From assembly GCA_020723325.1 (NCBI GenBank), contig DYJD01000032.1, positions 18,068-82,067 of the forward strand: a stretch of 64,000 nucleotides of DNA, written 5' to 3'. Source of the stretch: Desulfosudis oleivorans. GTDB lineage: Bacteria; Desulfobacterota; Desulfobacteria; Desulfobacterales; SURF-7. The notes under the pieces are model-generated. The model saw nothing but the letters and a program-made list of their open reading frames with translations, was not told the DNA's origin and did not search any database. The translations under genes were made by a program, and so were the position numbers. Positions 33,702 to 42,438 of the stretch are shown in pieces (position 1 is the first letter of the stretch; every line of letters begins with the position of its first letter).

Positions 33702-34475
33702 ATGTTGAATCGTGTTATTTCAGCGGTGTTTATCGGCTATATGGCCGCCACATCCATTCTTTTTTTTCTCATAGCATTGCTCCTTTGGCTGGGAACGGTT
33801 TTGTTCGACCGCCGGTTACGACTGTTGCATCTTTTTACCTGCTTTTGGGCGTATTTGTACATCTGGTCCATGCCGGCCTGGAAGTTGACGCGCAAGGGGC
33901 TGGATAAAATTGATAAACAAAAAACCTATGTGGTGGTCTCGAATCACCAGTCCCAACTGGATATTTTGGTGGCCTTCGGGTTGTTTTTCCATTTCAAATG
34001 GGTGAGCAAGCTTGAAATTTTCAGGGTCCCGCTGATCGGTTGGAACATGTGGCTGAATCGGTATGTGCCCCTGAAACGCGGCGACACTGCAAGCATTAAA
34101 AAAATGTATGACTTGTGTGAAAAACGCCTTCAGGAAGGCAGTTCGGTGTATTTTTTCCCAGAGGGCACGCGCTCGAAAACCGGTGAAATGCGTCCGTTCA
34201 AGCCCGGCGCCTTTATATTGGCGAAAAAGCTGCAACTGCCCATCCTGCCCATATCCATCACCGGCACCCGGGCGGCGCTGCCCAAATACAGTATGAATTT
34301 TCACGGCATCCATGAAATCTTCATCGAAGTCCTGGATGAAATTCCATACAAGCGTTTTAGCCATATGGAGCCCCATGAAATCGCCGCCATGACCCGCCAG
34401 GTCATCGGTACAAAGGCCGGGGGATTGGTTCTTGAGCCCATGGGCAATGAAAGTGCTTCCGTCCGGTTGGGATGA
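33702..34475 (+). CDS. plsC: 1-acyl-sn-glycerol-3-phosphate acyltransferase
   Basis: A 257-residue PlsC-type acyltransferase. An N-terminal hydrophobic segment (YMAATSILFFLIALLLWLG) anchors it in the membrane. The catalytic HX4D motif is NHQSQLD near residue 84, followed by the acceptor-binding motif FPEGTRSKTGEM and the block PILPISITGTRAALPK. It makes phosphatidic acid from lysophosphatidic acid. It is downstream of the SRPBCC gene with a gap of 131 bases; it ends facing the minus-strand SEC-C gene. The ribosome-binding site is weak. Confidence 0.92.
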   Translation: MLNRVISAVFIGYMAATSILFFLIALLLWLGTVLFDRRLRLLHLFTCFWAYLYIWSMPAWKLTRKGLDKIDKQKTYVVVSNHQSQLDILVAFGLFFHFKWVSKLEIFRVPLIGWNMWLNRYVPLKRGDTASIKKMYDLCEKRLQEGSSVYFFPEGTRSKTGEMRPFKPGAFILAKKLQLPILPISITGTRAALPKYSMNFHGIHEIFIEVLDEIPYKRFSHMEPHEIAAMTRQVIGTKAGGLVLEPMGNESASVRLG

Positions 34476-34568
34476 TGGGCATCCTGTCCTGCAAATAACT
34501 CAGATCCGTGAGCCATTTTTTCGGAGCAGGGCAATCATTTCATTCAGATCCGGCGCGTTTTTCTGTGA

Positions 34569-35522
34569 TTATTTCCCAAGACAGCATTTTTTGTACTTTC
34601 GGCCTGAGTCGCAGGGGCACGGGTCATTACGGCTGATTTTGCCTGAGGGGCGGGATGGGGGTGCGGTCGTTTTCGGTTTCAGGACTTCTGCCATGGCTTT
34701 ACGGGTTTTTTGGCGGCGTTCGGCCAGCAAGCGTTTGGCATCTATGTATTGATTTTGAAATACCTTTAGGAGTCCGGCCAGTTCATCCTTTGAAAGCGGT
34801 CCGGGTTCCGCCGATTCGATGCGCCATTGGGGCAGTTCGATAAAGAGGGTCCCCAGTTTTGCAGGTTCTTTTTCCAGAATCTCGACGAAGGTGACGGCGG
34901 CCGCCTGGCAGTGGCAGCCGGGGGTCACACAATATTGATCATCTATCAAAATGGTACGGCCGGCGTCGGAGAACAGGAGATTCAGTTCATTGGGAAACAC
35001 CTCGGCATATCCCACCAAGATGCCGGGCTCCCACCAGGACCAGTCTTTTTGCTTATAGGCCTCGGGATCGAAATTCTTGGTGATGTTCCAGCGGTTGCGG
35101 ATGACCTCCGAAAGCCCCTTTTGCTGAATCTGCGCATTCAACCGTAATATTAGATCCGCCTCCGCCGGTCCCACAGTTTGACCCTTTCTTGCGCTGATAG
35201 CTTCCGTATCCAGGTTGTAAGTTATTTGCACGGCCGACTTGTCTTTGAGCAGTTTTTCAATCATCTCCGTCGAAAGGCTGCGCCGGTTCTGGACTTGAGG
35301 AAAAGGCGGCCTGCGTTCATCCACCTCGGCGACGGTCAAATAAACATCACGGCAGGGGCAATCCGGCTCCGAACAAATTAGGATATCCATAACAAGCCCC
35401 TTGAGATAGCCCGCCTCCAAACTTGTTTCCCGAAGCAGCATGGGGCCGCCCGGGTCGGGGATGAATTTCATTTTCCTTGCGTGATCCTGCGGTTTTTTTT
35501 GTTCGCGCTGAAATATCGCCAT
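34569..35522 (-). CDS. SEC-C motif protein of the SNF2/SWIM module
   Basis: A 317-residue protein ending in a classical SEC-C zinc motif (SRNDPCPCDSGRKYKKCCLG) as on SecA and many helicase-linked proteins. The rest is not recognised; a CSEPDCPCRD segment near residue 55 and CVTPGCHCQAAAV near 220 look like additional metal-binding cysteine sites. No membrane segment. It starts 4 bases after the stop of the SWIM gene upstream, so it is translated with it and with the SNF2 helicase. The SEC-C domain may tether the helicase to a protein partner. Confidence 0.75.
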   Translation of the reverse strand: MAIFQREQKKPQDHARKMKFIPDPGGPMLLRETSLEAGYLKGLVMDILICSEPDCPCRDVYLTVAEVDERRPPFPQVQNRRSLSTEMIEKLLKDKSAVQITYNLDTEAISARKGQTVGPAEADLILRLNAQIQQKGLSEVIRNRWNITKNFDPEAYKQKDWSWWEPGILVGYAEVFPNELNLLFSDAGRTILIDDQYCVTPGCHCQAAAVTFVEILEKEPAKLGTLFIELPQWRIESAEPGPLSKDELAGLLKVFQNQYIDAKRLLAERRQKTRKAMAEVLKPKTTAPPSRPSGKISRNDPCPCDSGRKYKKCCLGK

Positions 35523-35525
35523 ACT

Positions 35526-36596
35526 TTATCCCTTCACATATATTCCCCGGGCCAGATTTTTGATAAGGCCTTTTGCTTTCAGCCGGTAGATCAGGTTGGC
35601 CACCTGTTGCTTGTCCAGGCCGGTGTGTTCCTGAATTTCAGCCACACTGATGCCTTTACGGCTTTTTTTGATGACGGCGGCCACCAGGTCCAATGGCATG
35701 AGCTGGGCCTTTGAAGGTTTGCGAACCGGTTTGCTCTTGGGCGCTGGTTTTGCCTTTGCGGCGACCCGCTGGGCTTTGCGTTTGGCTTGGGCGGCGGGAG
35801 CCTTTTGGGTCTTTGCGCGTAGGGGCTTCTTTTCAGGCTTGGCATGGTCTTCCTTGGCCTCTACGGTTGTATCGGCCAGGTCGATGCCGAAAACCGCCGA
35901 AAGGTCGGCTGTTTCCATGATGCGTTCGCTCTTGCGCTTAGTGGGTTTGAGCAATTCCTCGGCCTGGTCGTGAATGGTCTGGGAAACCAGGTCGGCCACG
36001 GCCACGTTGCGCAAGGTGAAGAACAGGCCGGGGTCGTGGTCCAGCCGGGCGCCGATGCCGTACAGGGTGGCGGCCACATGTTTGCACATGGAGGCCCAGT
36101 CCGGACAGGAACAGGAAAAGGTGATTTCATTAGGAGAGGGAAACAGGCCCTTGTCCTTTTCGGTGAAGATGGTCCCCAGGTCCTTGGGGAATTTGCCGGC
36201 CAATAGTTGCTGAAGGGAATCCAGTTTGCCGGCAGCGGCGGTTTTAATCGACTGCCAATGGTTTTTGGACAGGGGTTTGATCTTGACCGAGATCTCATAA
36301 GGGTCCCTGGCCGTGCCTTGGACCAGGGCCTGGACTTCTCCAGGCGTAATGCGCAGATCCAGGACCGCGCCGTTGCGCACATAGCTGCGGCCCCGGCCGA
36401 TACGGTTGCTGTAGTCCGCGTAACGTTCCAGGTTCATGTTCCAGGACTTGCCCCACCAGGTGTTGGCAATGCTGCTGCCCGTAAGGATGATGGGTTGGAT
36501 TTCGGCGTTTTGCTTGCGCAGCTTGGCCAGCTTGCCGGCGGCCTTGGCTTTTTTTTCTGCTACCGGAACATAACGGGGGTAATGCCAAAAACTCAT
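35526..36596 (-). CDS. SWIM zinc-finger protein, partner of the SNF2 helicase
   Basis: A 356-residue protein. Residues about 40-75 have TGSSIANTWWGKSWNMNLER, common in SWIM proteins encoded next to SNF2 helicases. The SWIM motif CSCPDWASMCKHVAA (CxCx8CxH) lies near residue 165. A basic Ala/Lys/Pro-rich tract at about 265-300 (QKAPAAQAKRKAQRVAAKAK) is probably unstructured. The C-terminal 60 residues look like a winged helix (ISVAEIQEHTGLDKQQVANL). It may deliver the helicase to DNA. The gap to the helicase gene contains a REP-like repeat, so co-transcription is likely but not tight. Confidence 0.8.
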   Translation of the reverse strand: MSFWHYPRYVPVAEKKAKAAGKLAKLRKQNAEIQPIILTGSSIANTWWGKSWNMNLERYADYSNRIGRGRSYVRNGAVLDLRITPGEVQALVQGTARDPYEISVKIKPLSKNHWQSIKTAAAGKLDSLQQLLAGKFPKDLGTIFTEKDKGLFPSPNEITFSCSCPDWASMCKHVAATLYGIGARLDHDPGLFFTLRNVAVADLVSQTIHDQAEELLKPTKRKSERIMETADLSAVFGIDLADTTVEAKEDHAKPEKKPLRAKTQKAPAAQAKRKAQRVAAKAKPAPKSKPVRKPSKAQLMPLDLVAAVIKKSRKGISVAEIQEHTGLDKQQVANLIYRLKAKGLIKNLARGIYVKG

Positions 36597-36616
36597 ACCG
36601 GGCTCCTTTTTGTTTA

Positions 36617-36718
36617 TTGGCCTTGATCATCGTTTCGGCCGTATCGCGGCTGGAAGCCGCTCCCACAATGAAAGTCGCCGCTCCCACAATGAAGATCGGC
36701 CGAAGTGATGACCAAGGC
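36617..36718. repeat. REP-like element between the SNF2 and SWIM genes
   Basis: Outer arm GCCTTGATCATCGTTTCGGC (36620-36639), core TATCGCGGCTGGAAGCCGCT then CCCACAATG, followed by a partial tandem copy (GCCGCTCCCACAATGAAG) and a mirrored outer arm ending GACCAAGGC (about 36708-36716). The partial duplication suggests slippage or nested insertion. Confidence 0.75.
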
Positions 36719-36722
36719 TGAC

Positions 36723-39431
36723 TTACTCGGTCAAGGTCAGGGTGAACAGTTCTTTCAATTGGTTGTCGCTCAACTCCGTGATCCAGGCTTCGCCGGTCTC
36801 GGCAATGACGTCTTTGGATAATTTCAGCTTGTCTTCGATCATGCGGTCGATCTTTTCTTCCACCGTGCCGCTAGTGATGAATTTATGCACGATCACGTTT
36901 TTGTGCTGACCGATGCGGAAGGCCCGGTCCGTGGCCTGGTTTTCCACAGCCGGATTCCACCAGCGGTCAAAATGAATCACATGGTTGGCCTGGGTCAGGT
37001 TGAGGCCCACGCCACCGGCTTTCAGGGACAACACCATATAGGGCACATAATCGTCGCTTTGAAATTGGTCAACAATTTTTTTGCGAAGGCCCACCGGCAC
37101 GCCGCCGTGCAGGATCAGACCTTGGCGCTCAAAAATGGTTGTAAGAAAGGCGCTCAACGGTTCGGTGATTTCCCGGAACTGGGTAAAGATTAAAACTTTC
37201 TCCCGTTTTTCATAAATGGTTTCACAAATCTCCCGCAGTCTTGCGAATTTGCCGCTGTCAATTTCGGCAAATTCGCCGCTGCCCTGGTACTGGTCCGGAT
37301 GATTGCAGAGCTGCTTGAATTTCATCAGGGCGGACAGGATCAGGCCCTTGCGCTGGATGCCTTCGGTGGTTTCAATGGCCTTTTCAATCTTGGCCACCAT
37401 GTTCTGGTATAGCAGGATCTGCTTTTTGCTTAAACCGGCGTAGGTTTTCATCTCCACCTTATCCGGCAGGTCGGAGATGATGGTCTTGTCGGTCTTGAGG
37501 CGCCGCAAAATATAAGGGCCCACCACTTTGCGCAGCCTGGCGTAGCCCTGGGGATTCTGGCGTAGTTGTTTGGCAAAGCGGCTGAATTCAGTCTTGTTGC
37601 CCAGGAGCCCGGGATTCAGGAAGTCGAACAGGGACCAGAGATCGCCGACGCGGTTTTCAATGGGCGTGCCGGTGAGAATGATGCGGTTCCAGGCCGGGAT
37701 TTTTTTGACAGCCTGGCTTTGCCGGGTCCCTGGATTCTTGATGGCCTGGGCTTCATCCAGGATGACATAATGCCATGGCCGGCCATGCAGCCATTCGGAT
37801 CGCTGGGCCAGGGCATAAGTTGTGATCACCAGCTCGATTTGGGCGATTTCAGCTTCCGGGGCCTGGGTCCAGGCCGTGCCCTCCTTGTTAAAGGACGGAT
37901 GGAATATACGAAAGCGCAGGTCCGGCAAAAAGCGCTGGATTTCCTGGGTCCAGTTGGCCAGCAAAGAGGCCGGGATCACCAGCAGGCTGGCGGCTTTGGC
38001 CGGCCCCTTGCGGGAGCGCAGGGCGCTTAAAAAGGCGAGCAACTGAATGGTTTTGCCCAGCCCCATGTCGTCCGCGAGACAGGCCCCCAAACCCAGGGAA
38101 TGCAGGAAAAAGAGCCAGTTCAAGCCGGCCTGCTGATAGGCGCGCAGGTCGGCCTTGAATTCCCTGGCCGGTTTCACGGCCGGCGCCCGCTCCGGGCTGC
38201 GCAGTTTCAGAATGATGGATTCCAGCCAGGCGCCCCTGGATACCATGGTTTCCACGGCTTCCGCCGATTTTCCCAGAAATTGTTCCGGATGGAATTGCAG
38301 ATGAAGGGCGTCTTTGAGGCAGAAACCCTCCTTGGCGCTTAAACGGCAGGCCGCTTCATAGGCCTCAAGGGTCTGGCGCAGCCGGGCATGATCCACCGCC
38401 ACCCATTTGTTTTTGATCAGGGCCAGGCCCTCGGCTTCCTCCAGCAAGCGGCGGGCCTCTTCCGGGCTGATGACCATGTCCCCCAGCATCAGGCGGGCAT
38501 TAAAATCCAGGAGGGCCTCCAGCCCCACCTGGGAAGGCGGCTTGGCACCGATCTCCACATTCAGGCGCACGGACGCGGCCGGACCCTTCCACCAATCCGG
38601 AATGCGGCAGAGAATGCCGGCCGCCTCGTACAAAGGGATTTCCCTGAGGAAAAGGTAGGCTTCCCGGCTGGACCAGGCCAGGGGGTGAAACAGCTCGCCT
38701 TCCTGCAGAAGCTGCCGGATGAATTCACTCTGCTGGGAGGCGGTTTGCACCGTGGCCAGCAGGGCCAGCAATTTGGCCTGGTCCCCGGCGAATTCCTGCA
38801 AGGCGTTTTTCAGGGGCAGGTGGGTGGTTTTGCCGGCCTGGTTGAGTTGCTTGGAGTAGGTGGCCAGAAAGGCAAAAGGCTGGGGTCCGTTTTTGTTTTC
38901 CACCAGATGAAAGAACACGCGGCCCACCAGTTGGGCCTGGGGGCTGTATTGCCGGATAAAGGCCGCAACCGATCCGGTGTAGGCCTGCACCGCTTTGGAA
39001 TAAAAAAGGGTGAGCTGCTGCCAGAGCCGCAGCAGCAGTTCCCGGGAAATATATTCCGCGCCGGTCATGCCCGGAACCGCTTCCAGAATTTGTTCCAGTT
39101 CCGCTTCCGTAAGGGGAATATCAATCGCCCGGCGGATGGATTCCAGCTCCGGGGTCTGGATCAGCTTGCGGGTGAACCGGCCGGCAAAGTCCCGCCAGAA
39201 ATGCAAGGAAGCGGGCAGGGGCAGGGCCTGATCACAAAAACCCAGGGCGAAAAGCCACTCCTCGGAATGGGCCTGAAATCGGCGCTGAATCTCCGCCTGT
39301 TTTTCTTTGCTCGCGGAAGTCCAGGCCGTGGTCTCCGGCATCCATTCCAGCAGCAGAAGGCCCTGGGGGGTGACAAAGGCATTCAGCTCCCGGCCTTCCG
39401 GTTTATCATTATTAATCCCTACTGGCATCAT
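36723..39431 (-). CDS. SNF2-family DEAD/DEAH helicase
   Basis: About 902 residues. The C-terminal half is a complete SNF2 motor: DDMGLGKTIQLLAFLSAL (motif I), ILDEAQAIKNPGTRQSQ (motif II), ILTGTPIENRVGDLWSLFDF (III), VLIFTQFREI (IV), VLSLKAGGVGLNLTQANHVI (V) and DRAFRIGQHKNV (VI). The N-terminal 400 residues are helical, as in bacterial SNF2 proteins with a SWIM partner. I place the start at 39431 inside the preceding protease gene (overlap 20 bases); a longer frame to 39473 is possible. It remodels DNA-protein complexes; its place behind hydrogenase genes is probably operon growth, not function. Confidence 0.9.
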   Translation of the reverse strand: MMPVGINNDKPEGRELNAFVTPQGLLLLEWMPETTAWTSASKEKQAEIQRRFQAHSEEWLFALGFCDQALPLPASLHFWRDFAGRFTRKLIQTPELESIRRAIDIPLTEAELEQILEAVPGMTGAEYISRELLLRLWQQLTLFYSKAVQAYTGSVAAFIRQYSPQAQLVGRVFFHLVENKNGPQPFAFLATYSKQLNQAGKTTHLPLKNALQEFAGDQAKLLALLATVQTASQQSEFIRQLLQEGELFHPLAWSSREAYLFLREIPLYEAAGILCRIPDWWKGPAASVRLNVEIGAKPPSQVGLEALLDFNARLMLGDMVISPEEARRLLEEAEGLALIKNKWVAVDHARLRQTLEAYEAACRLSAKEGFCLKDALHLQFHPEQFLGKSAEAVETMVSRGAWLESIILKLRSPERAPAVKPAREFKADLRAYQQAGLNWLFFLHSLGLGACLADDMGLGKTIQLLAFLSALRSRKGPAKAASLLVIPASLLANWTQEIQRFLPDLRFRIFHPSFNKEGTAWTQAPEAEIAQIELVITTYALAQRSEWLHGRPWHYVILDEAQAIKNPGTRQSQAVKKIPAWNRIILTGTPIENRVGDLWSLFDFLNPGLLGNKTEFSRFAKQLRQNPQGYARLRKVVGPYILRRLKTDKTIISDLPDKVEMKTYAGLSKKQILLYQNMVAKIEKAIETTEGIQRKGLILSALMKFKQLCNHPDQYQGSGEFAEIDSGKFARLREICETIYEKREKVLIFTQFREITEPLSAFLTTIFERQGLILHGGVPVGLRKKIVDQFQSDDYVPYMVLSLKAGGVGLNLTQANHVIHFDRWWNPAVENQATDRAFRIGQHKNVIVHKFITSGTVEEKIDRMIEDKLKLSKDVIAETGEAWITELSDNQLKELFTLTLTE

Positions 39432-39870
39432 CAAGCATAAGCCGCACGATCTGCCGGGAAGCCTCCTTGGCAAGTTTGCGGCATTCAGGAGTCAGCCTTT
39501 CACCATGGGAAAAATCACGCCCGCGCACTGTTACCAGCCAGGATAGAGGCGCCCTGCCCCAAAGTTTTTCCGTAATCCGCAGTATGGTTTCGATGGACAA
39601 GTGATGGGTATGCGGCAGGACGTCAGTAGAAGGAAGAATTCTTTTCAATACGATGTCGGGACCTTCCGGGATAACCGAGGCATCGGCAAACACGGCTCGT
39701 TTTTTTTGAGATAGTAGATTTGATAGTAAAATGTCCGGTGCATGCAAAAGAAGACATTCAGAACCTGGGAGCAGCAAAGCGGCCTGACTGGCGATATAAA
39801 GACCCGCACCGTCGTCCCCCCGCAGGCGGTTGCCGATGCCTACAATGATATGATTGTGTGCCTGAGCCAT
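39412..39870 (-). CDS. Hydrogenase maturation endopeptidase (HyaD/HycI/FrcD family)
   Basis: A 152-residue protease that trims the C-terminus of the hydrogenase large subunit after nickel insertion. The N-terminal motif VGIGNRLRGDDGAGLYIA contains the metal-binding Asp (GDDGAG), and the later acidic and histidine residues (VFADASV, HTHHLSIETIL) are in the expected order. It lies 1 base after a small gene of the hydrogenase operon, and the large subunit gene at 40108-41532 carries the C-terminal extension it would remove. Its tail overlaps the start of the SNF2 gene. Confidence 0.9.
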   Translation of the reverse strand: MAQAHNHIIVGIGNRLRGDDGAGLYIASQAALLLPGSECLLLHAPDILLSNLLSQKKRAVFADASVIPEGPDIVLKRILPSTDVLPHTHHLSIETILRITEKLWGRAPLSWLVTVRGRDFSHGERLTPECRKLAKEASRQIVRLMLDDASRD

Positions 39871-39871
39871 A

Positions 39872-40111
39872 TTAAAATTTCGAATTCCAGTTTTGCTTAA
39901 ATTGATTCGAACGGGCCTCGCCGATGGCTTTTTTTATTAAGGCATCCTGGCAAACCAGGTCCACGGCCGCTTGAAATTTCGTCTTTTCATCGCCCTTGAC
40001 GGTTACCAATTTGATGAACGCTCTACTGATGATCAAATTGGCCGCTGTTGTACCCAGTATCTGATTCAGAGCCGGTTGAATGATTTGTTCGATCCCCTCT
40101 TTGGCATTCAT
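39872..40111 (-). CDS. Small uncharacterised protein of the hydrogenase operon
   Basis: Seventy-nine residues with no cysteines and no recognised family; helical with a basic C-terminus (GEARSNQFKQNWNSKF). Its start overlaps the end of the large subunit gene by 4 bases and its stop is just before the maturation protease, so it is translationally linked to both. It may be an assembly helper, which is inference from position. Confidence 0.65.
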   Translation of the reverse strand: MNAKEGIEQIIQPALNQILGTTAANLIISRAFIKLVTVKGDEKTKFQAAVDLVCQDALIKKAIGEARSNQFKQNWNSKF

Positions 40112-41532
40112 GGCAATTCATTCCTCTTCAGGGTTGTTACCGTTCCTTCAGACCGGATGATATGGATCAGCAACGGCATCTGCCCCACAGCGTGCGCCGC
40201 GCATGTCAGACAGGGATCATAGGCGCGGATGGCCATTTCGACGCGGTTCAGCAGGCCTTCCTTGATCCGGCCTTTTTGAATGAATTCTTTGGCCGTTGCC
40301 TTGATGCTCAGGTTGATGGCCGGATTGTTCTGGACCGTGGCCACAATCAGATTGACTTTTTCCACCCGGCCGAAATCATCCGCCCAATAGTGATGAAAAA
40401 CCGTTCCGCGGGGCGCTTCAATAACGCCCACGCCTTCGCCGCCTTTGCGCTCCGCCTTTATGCGCACCTTCTTGGAGATGATTTCAGGATCCTTGATCAG
40501 CTCCAAGGCATGCTCGACACTGTAGAGCATTTCGATCAGCCGGGCATAATGATAATACAGGGTGTGATGAACCGGCCCATCCGCCAGGCTTTTAAACTCC
40601 TTTAATTCCTTATCCGCCAATGGGGTTGAAATGCGGGAACATACATTCAGGCGGGCCAGGCTGTTCACCCGGTAAATCCCCTCCGGCCAGCCTCTGGCTT
40701 TATTATAGGGGAATTTCAAATAACTCCAGTCCTCCACCCGTTCGGCGATATGGTCAAGATACCGGGCCGGGTCAAAATCGGCGATTTCATTGCCGCGGGC
40801 GTCGATCATGCGGACCGTGCCGTCGTATAAATCCAGGGCACCCTTGTTCACCAAGCCCATATACATGGTTTGGATATCCGCAATCCGTTGAATCAGCTCA
40901 GCCTGTTGTTCCAACACTTTCTTGCCCAAGGCCAAGGCTTCCATGGCCATGGGCAGCGCTTCGTCGAGCCGCCGGTGAATCTCATAGCGTTCTTCGTGTT
41001 GCAGGGCTTTCGCCATTCCGCCGGGAACCGCAACAGAAGGATGAATGGGGCGACCAGCTACGATTTCAATGATTTCCTGGCCGATGGCCCGCAGACGAAT
41101 GGCCTTGCGGGCCAAGTCGGGATCGGCAGCGGCGATTCCCAGAATATTTCGCAGGGTCGGATCCACGTCCGGCCCCAGCACCAGATCCGGCGCCGCCAAA
41201 TAAAAAAAATGCAAGGCATGGGAGTGAATCATCTGCCCCATATGCATCAGCTTCCGCAGCATGGTTCCTGCCCGGGGAGGGGTAACGCCGAATATGGCAT
41301 CACAAGCTTTGGCCGAAGCCAGATGATGGGTTACAGGGCAGATACCGCAAGTACGCTGGACGATCTGGGGCAGTTCCCATACCATCCGGCCTTCCAGAAA
41401 CTTTTCAAACCCCTTGAATTCCAGGGCAAGGAAACGAGCATCCGTCACCTCTCCGGCTTCATCCAAATGTATATCGATTTTGGCATGGCCCTCGATGCGG
41501 GTAGCAGTTTCAATGGTGATCACATTGTCCAT
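40108..41532 (-). CDS. [NiFe]-hydrogenase large (catalytic) subunit, group 3 (MvhA-like)
   Basis: A 474-residue catalytic subunit. The N-terminal nickel motif RTCGICPVTHHLASAKACD supplies the first CxxC; the C-terminal motif DPCLTCAAH supplies the second, followed by a 27-residue extension to be removed by the protease gene downstream. The length and the missing signal sequence fit cytoplasmic group 3 enzymes (MvhA/HoxH-like) instead of membrane-bound uptake enzymes. It oxidises or evolves hydrogen, with electrons going via the small subunit to the HdrA/MvhD-like protein encoded first in the operon. Exact subgroup not determined. Confidence 0.9.
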   Translation of the reverse strand: MDNVITIETATRIEGHAKIDIHLDEAGEVTDARFLALEFKGFEKFLEGRMVWELPQIVQRTCGICPVTHHLASAKACDAIFGVTPPRAGTMLRKLMHMGQMIHSHALHFFYLAAPDLVLGPDVDPTLRNILGIAAADPDLARKAIRLRAIGQEIIEIVAGRPIHPSVAVPGGMAKALQHEERYEIHRRLDEALPMAMEALALGKKVLEQQAELIQRIADIQTMYMGLVNKGALDLYDGTVRMIDARGNEIADFDPARYLDHIAERVEDWSYLKFPYNKARGWPEGIYRVNSLARLNVCSRISTPLADKELKEFKSLADGPVHHTLYYHYARLIEMLYSVEHALELIKDPEIISKKVRIKAERKGGEGVGVIEAPRGTVFHHYWADDFGRVEKVNLIVATVQNNPAINLSIKATAKEFIQKGRIKEGLLNRVEMAIRAYDPCLTCAAHAVGQMPLLIHIIRSEGTVTTLKRNELP

Positions 41533-41553
41533 TGCACGGCACCTCCTGGGTAA

Positions 41554-42438
41554 TTACTTTTGTTTGGCCGACATAGAAAGGGTGAAACGATATCCAAGCC
41601 CGGGGACGTCATCCATCAAACTTAGGGAGCCGGCTGGCAGGAGTGAAGCCAAGGCATTGACCCATTTGGCGCCTTGATCAAACGCATCCGTGGTCGGCCC
41701 CATGCACCCCCGGCAGGGCAGATTGCCCTTCAGACAGCTGGCCTCACATCCGGCCCGGGTGGCCAGGCCCAAACAGGGGACTCCTTGTTCCAGGAAACAA
41801 AGGGTCGCATCGATTTCCTCCAATTCGCAGGGCGCAAAGGTCGTTTCGGTGATGAATTCGAAATCGGTGGTTGTCATTTTTTTATGGTTGCGACCACACT
41901 GGCTGCAGAGATTCTTATCCGATAAGTCCGGCGCTTTTCCTTCCAGCAGGTTCAACAGGCCGGCGCGCAGATAAGTGGTTGTGGGCGGGCAGCCCGGGAT
42001 ATAGCCTTCCACCGGAACGACTTGGTCCACCGGGCGGACATGGGGTATAAGCGCGGGCAGGCGAGGACCAACCGGTATCCGACCGTCCACGGTGCTTTCC
42101 GACTCGAGAAAAGACCGACGCATGATCGCTTCCACCGGAAAAAAATTGCGCATTCCGGGTATGCCGCCGAAACAAGCGCAGGATCCCATGGGAATCAATT
42201 TCCCGGTCCGGTTGCGGATTTGCCTGACGGCGGCGACATCTTTTTCAGAGGCCACGCAGCCTTCCAACAGGGTGATATCCGCTTCGGGAAATTCCTTGAT
42301 ATCCATCAGGGTAGAACATTTCGTCAGCGCTACTTTTTCCAGGACTTCCAGCAATTCCGCTTTCAGATCCACCAGGGCGATCTGACATCCGGAACAACCG
42401 GTCAAGGCAAAAATCGCCAATCTTGGTTTTGCCGTCAT
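41554..42438 (-). CDS. [NiFe]-hydrogenase small subunit (MvhG-like)
   Basis: A 294-residue iron-sulfur subunit. The N-terminal LTGCSGCQIALVDL binds the proximal cluster together with a later EGCVASE and GSCACFGG. The second half has further Cys motifs for two more clusters (PGCPPTT; CSQCGRNHKK; CELEEIDATLC; CLGLATRAGCEASCLKGNLP; CRGCMGP). There is no Tat signal or membrane anchor, so the enzyme is cytoplasmic. The gene overlaps the upstream HdrA/MvhD-like gene by 4 bases and precedes the large subunit by 21 bases. Confidence 0.9.
   Translation of the reverse strand: MTAKPRLAIFALTGCSGCQIALVDLKAELLEVLEKVALTKCSTLMDIKEFPEADITLLEGCVASEKDVAAVRQIRNRTGKLIPMGSCACFGGIPGMRNFFPVEAIMRRSFLESESTVDGRIPVGPRLPALIPHVRPVDQVVPVEGYIPGCPPTTTYLRAGLLNLLEGKAPDLSDKNLCSQCGRNHKKMTTTDFEFITETTFAPCELEEIDATLCFLEQGVPCLGLATRAGCEASCLKGNLPCRGCMGPTTDAFDQGAKWVNALASLLPAGSLSLMDDVPGLGYRFTLSMSAKQK

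Noticed and set aside
38388..39440. A 350-codon plus-strand frame opposite the SNF2 helicase
   Set aside because: Shadow of the helicase's coding bias; composition is Gln/Gly/Arg-rich without motifs.
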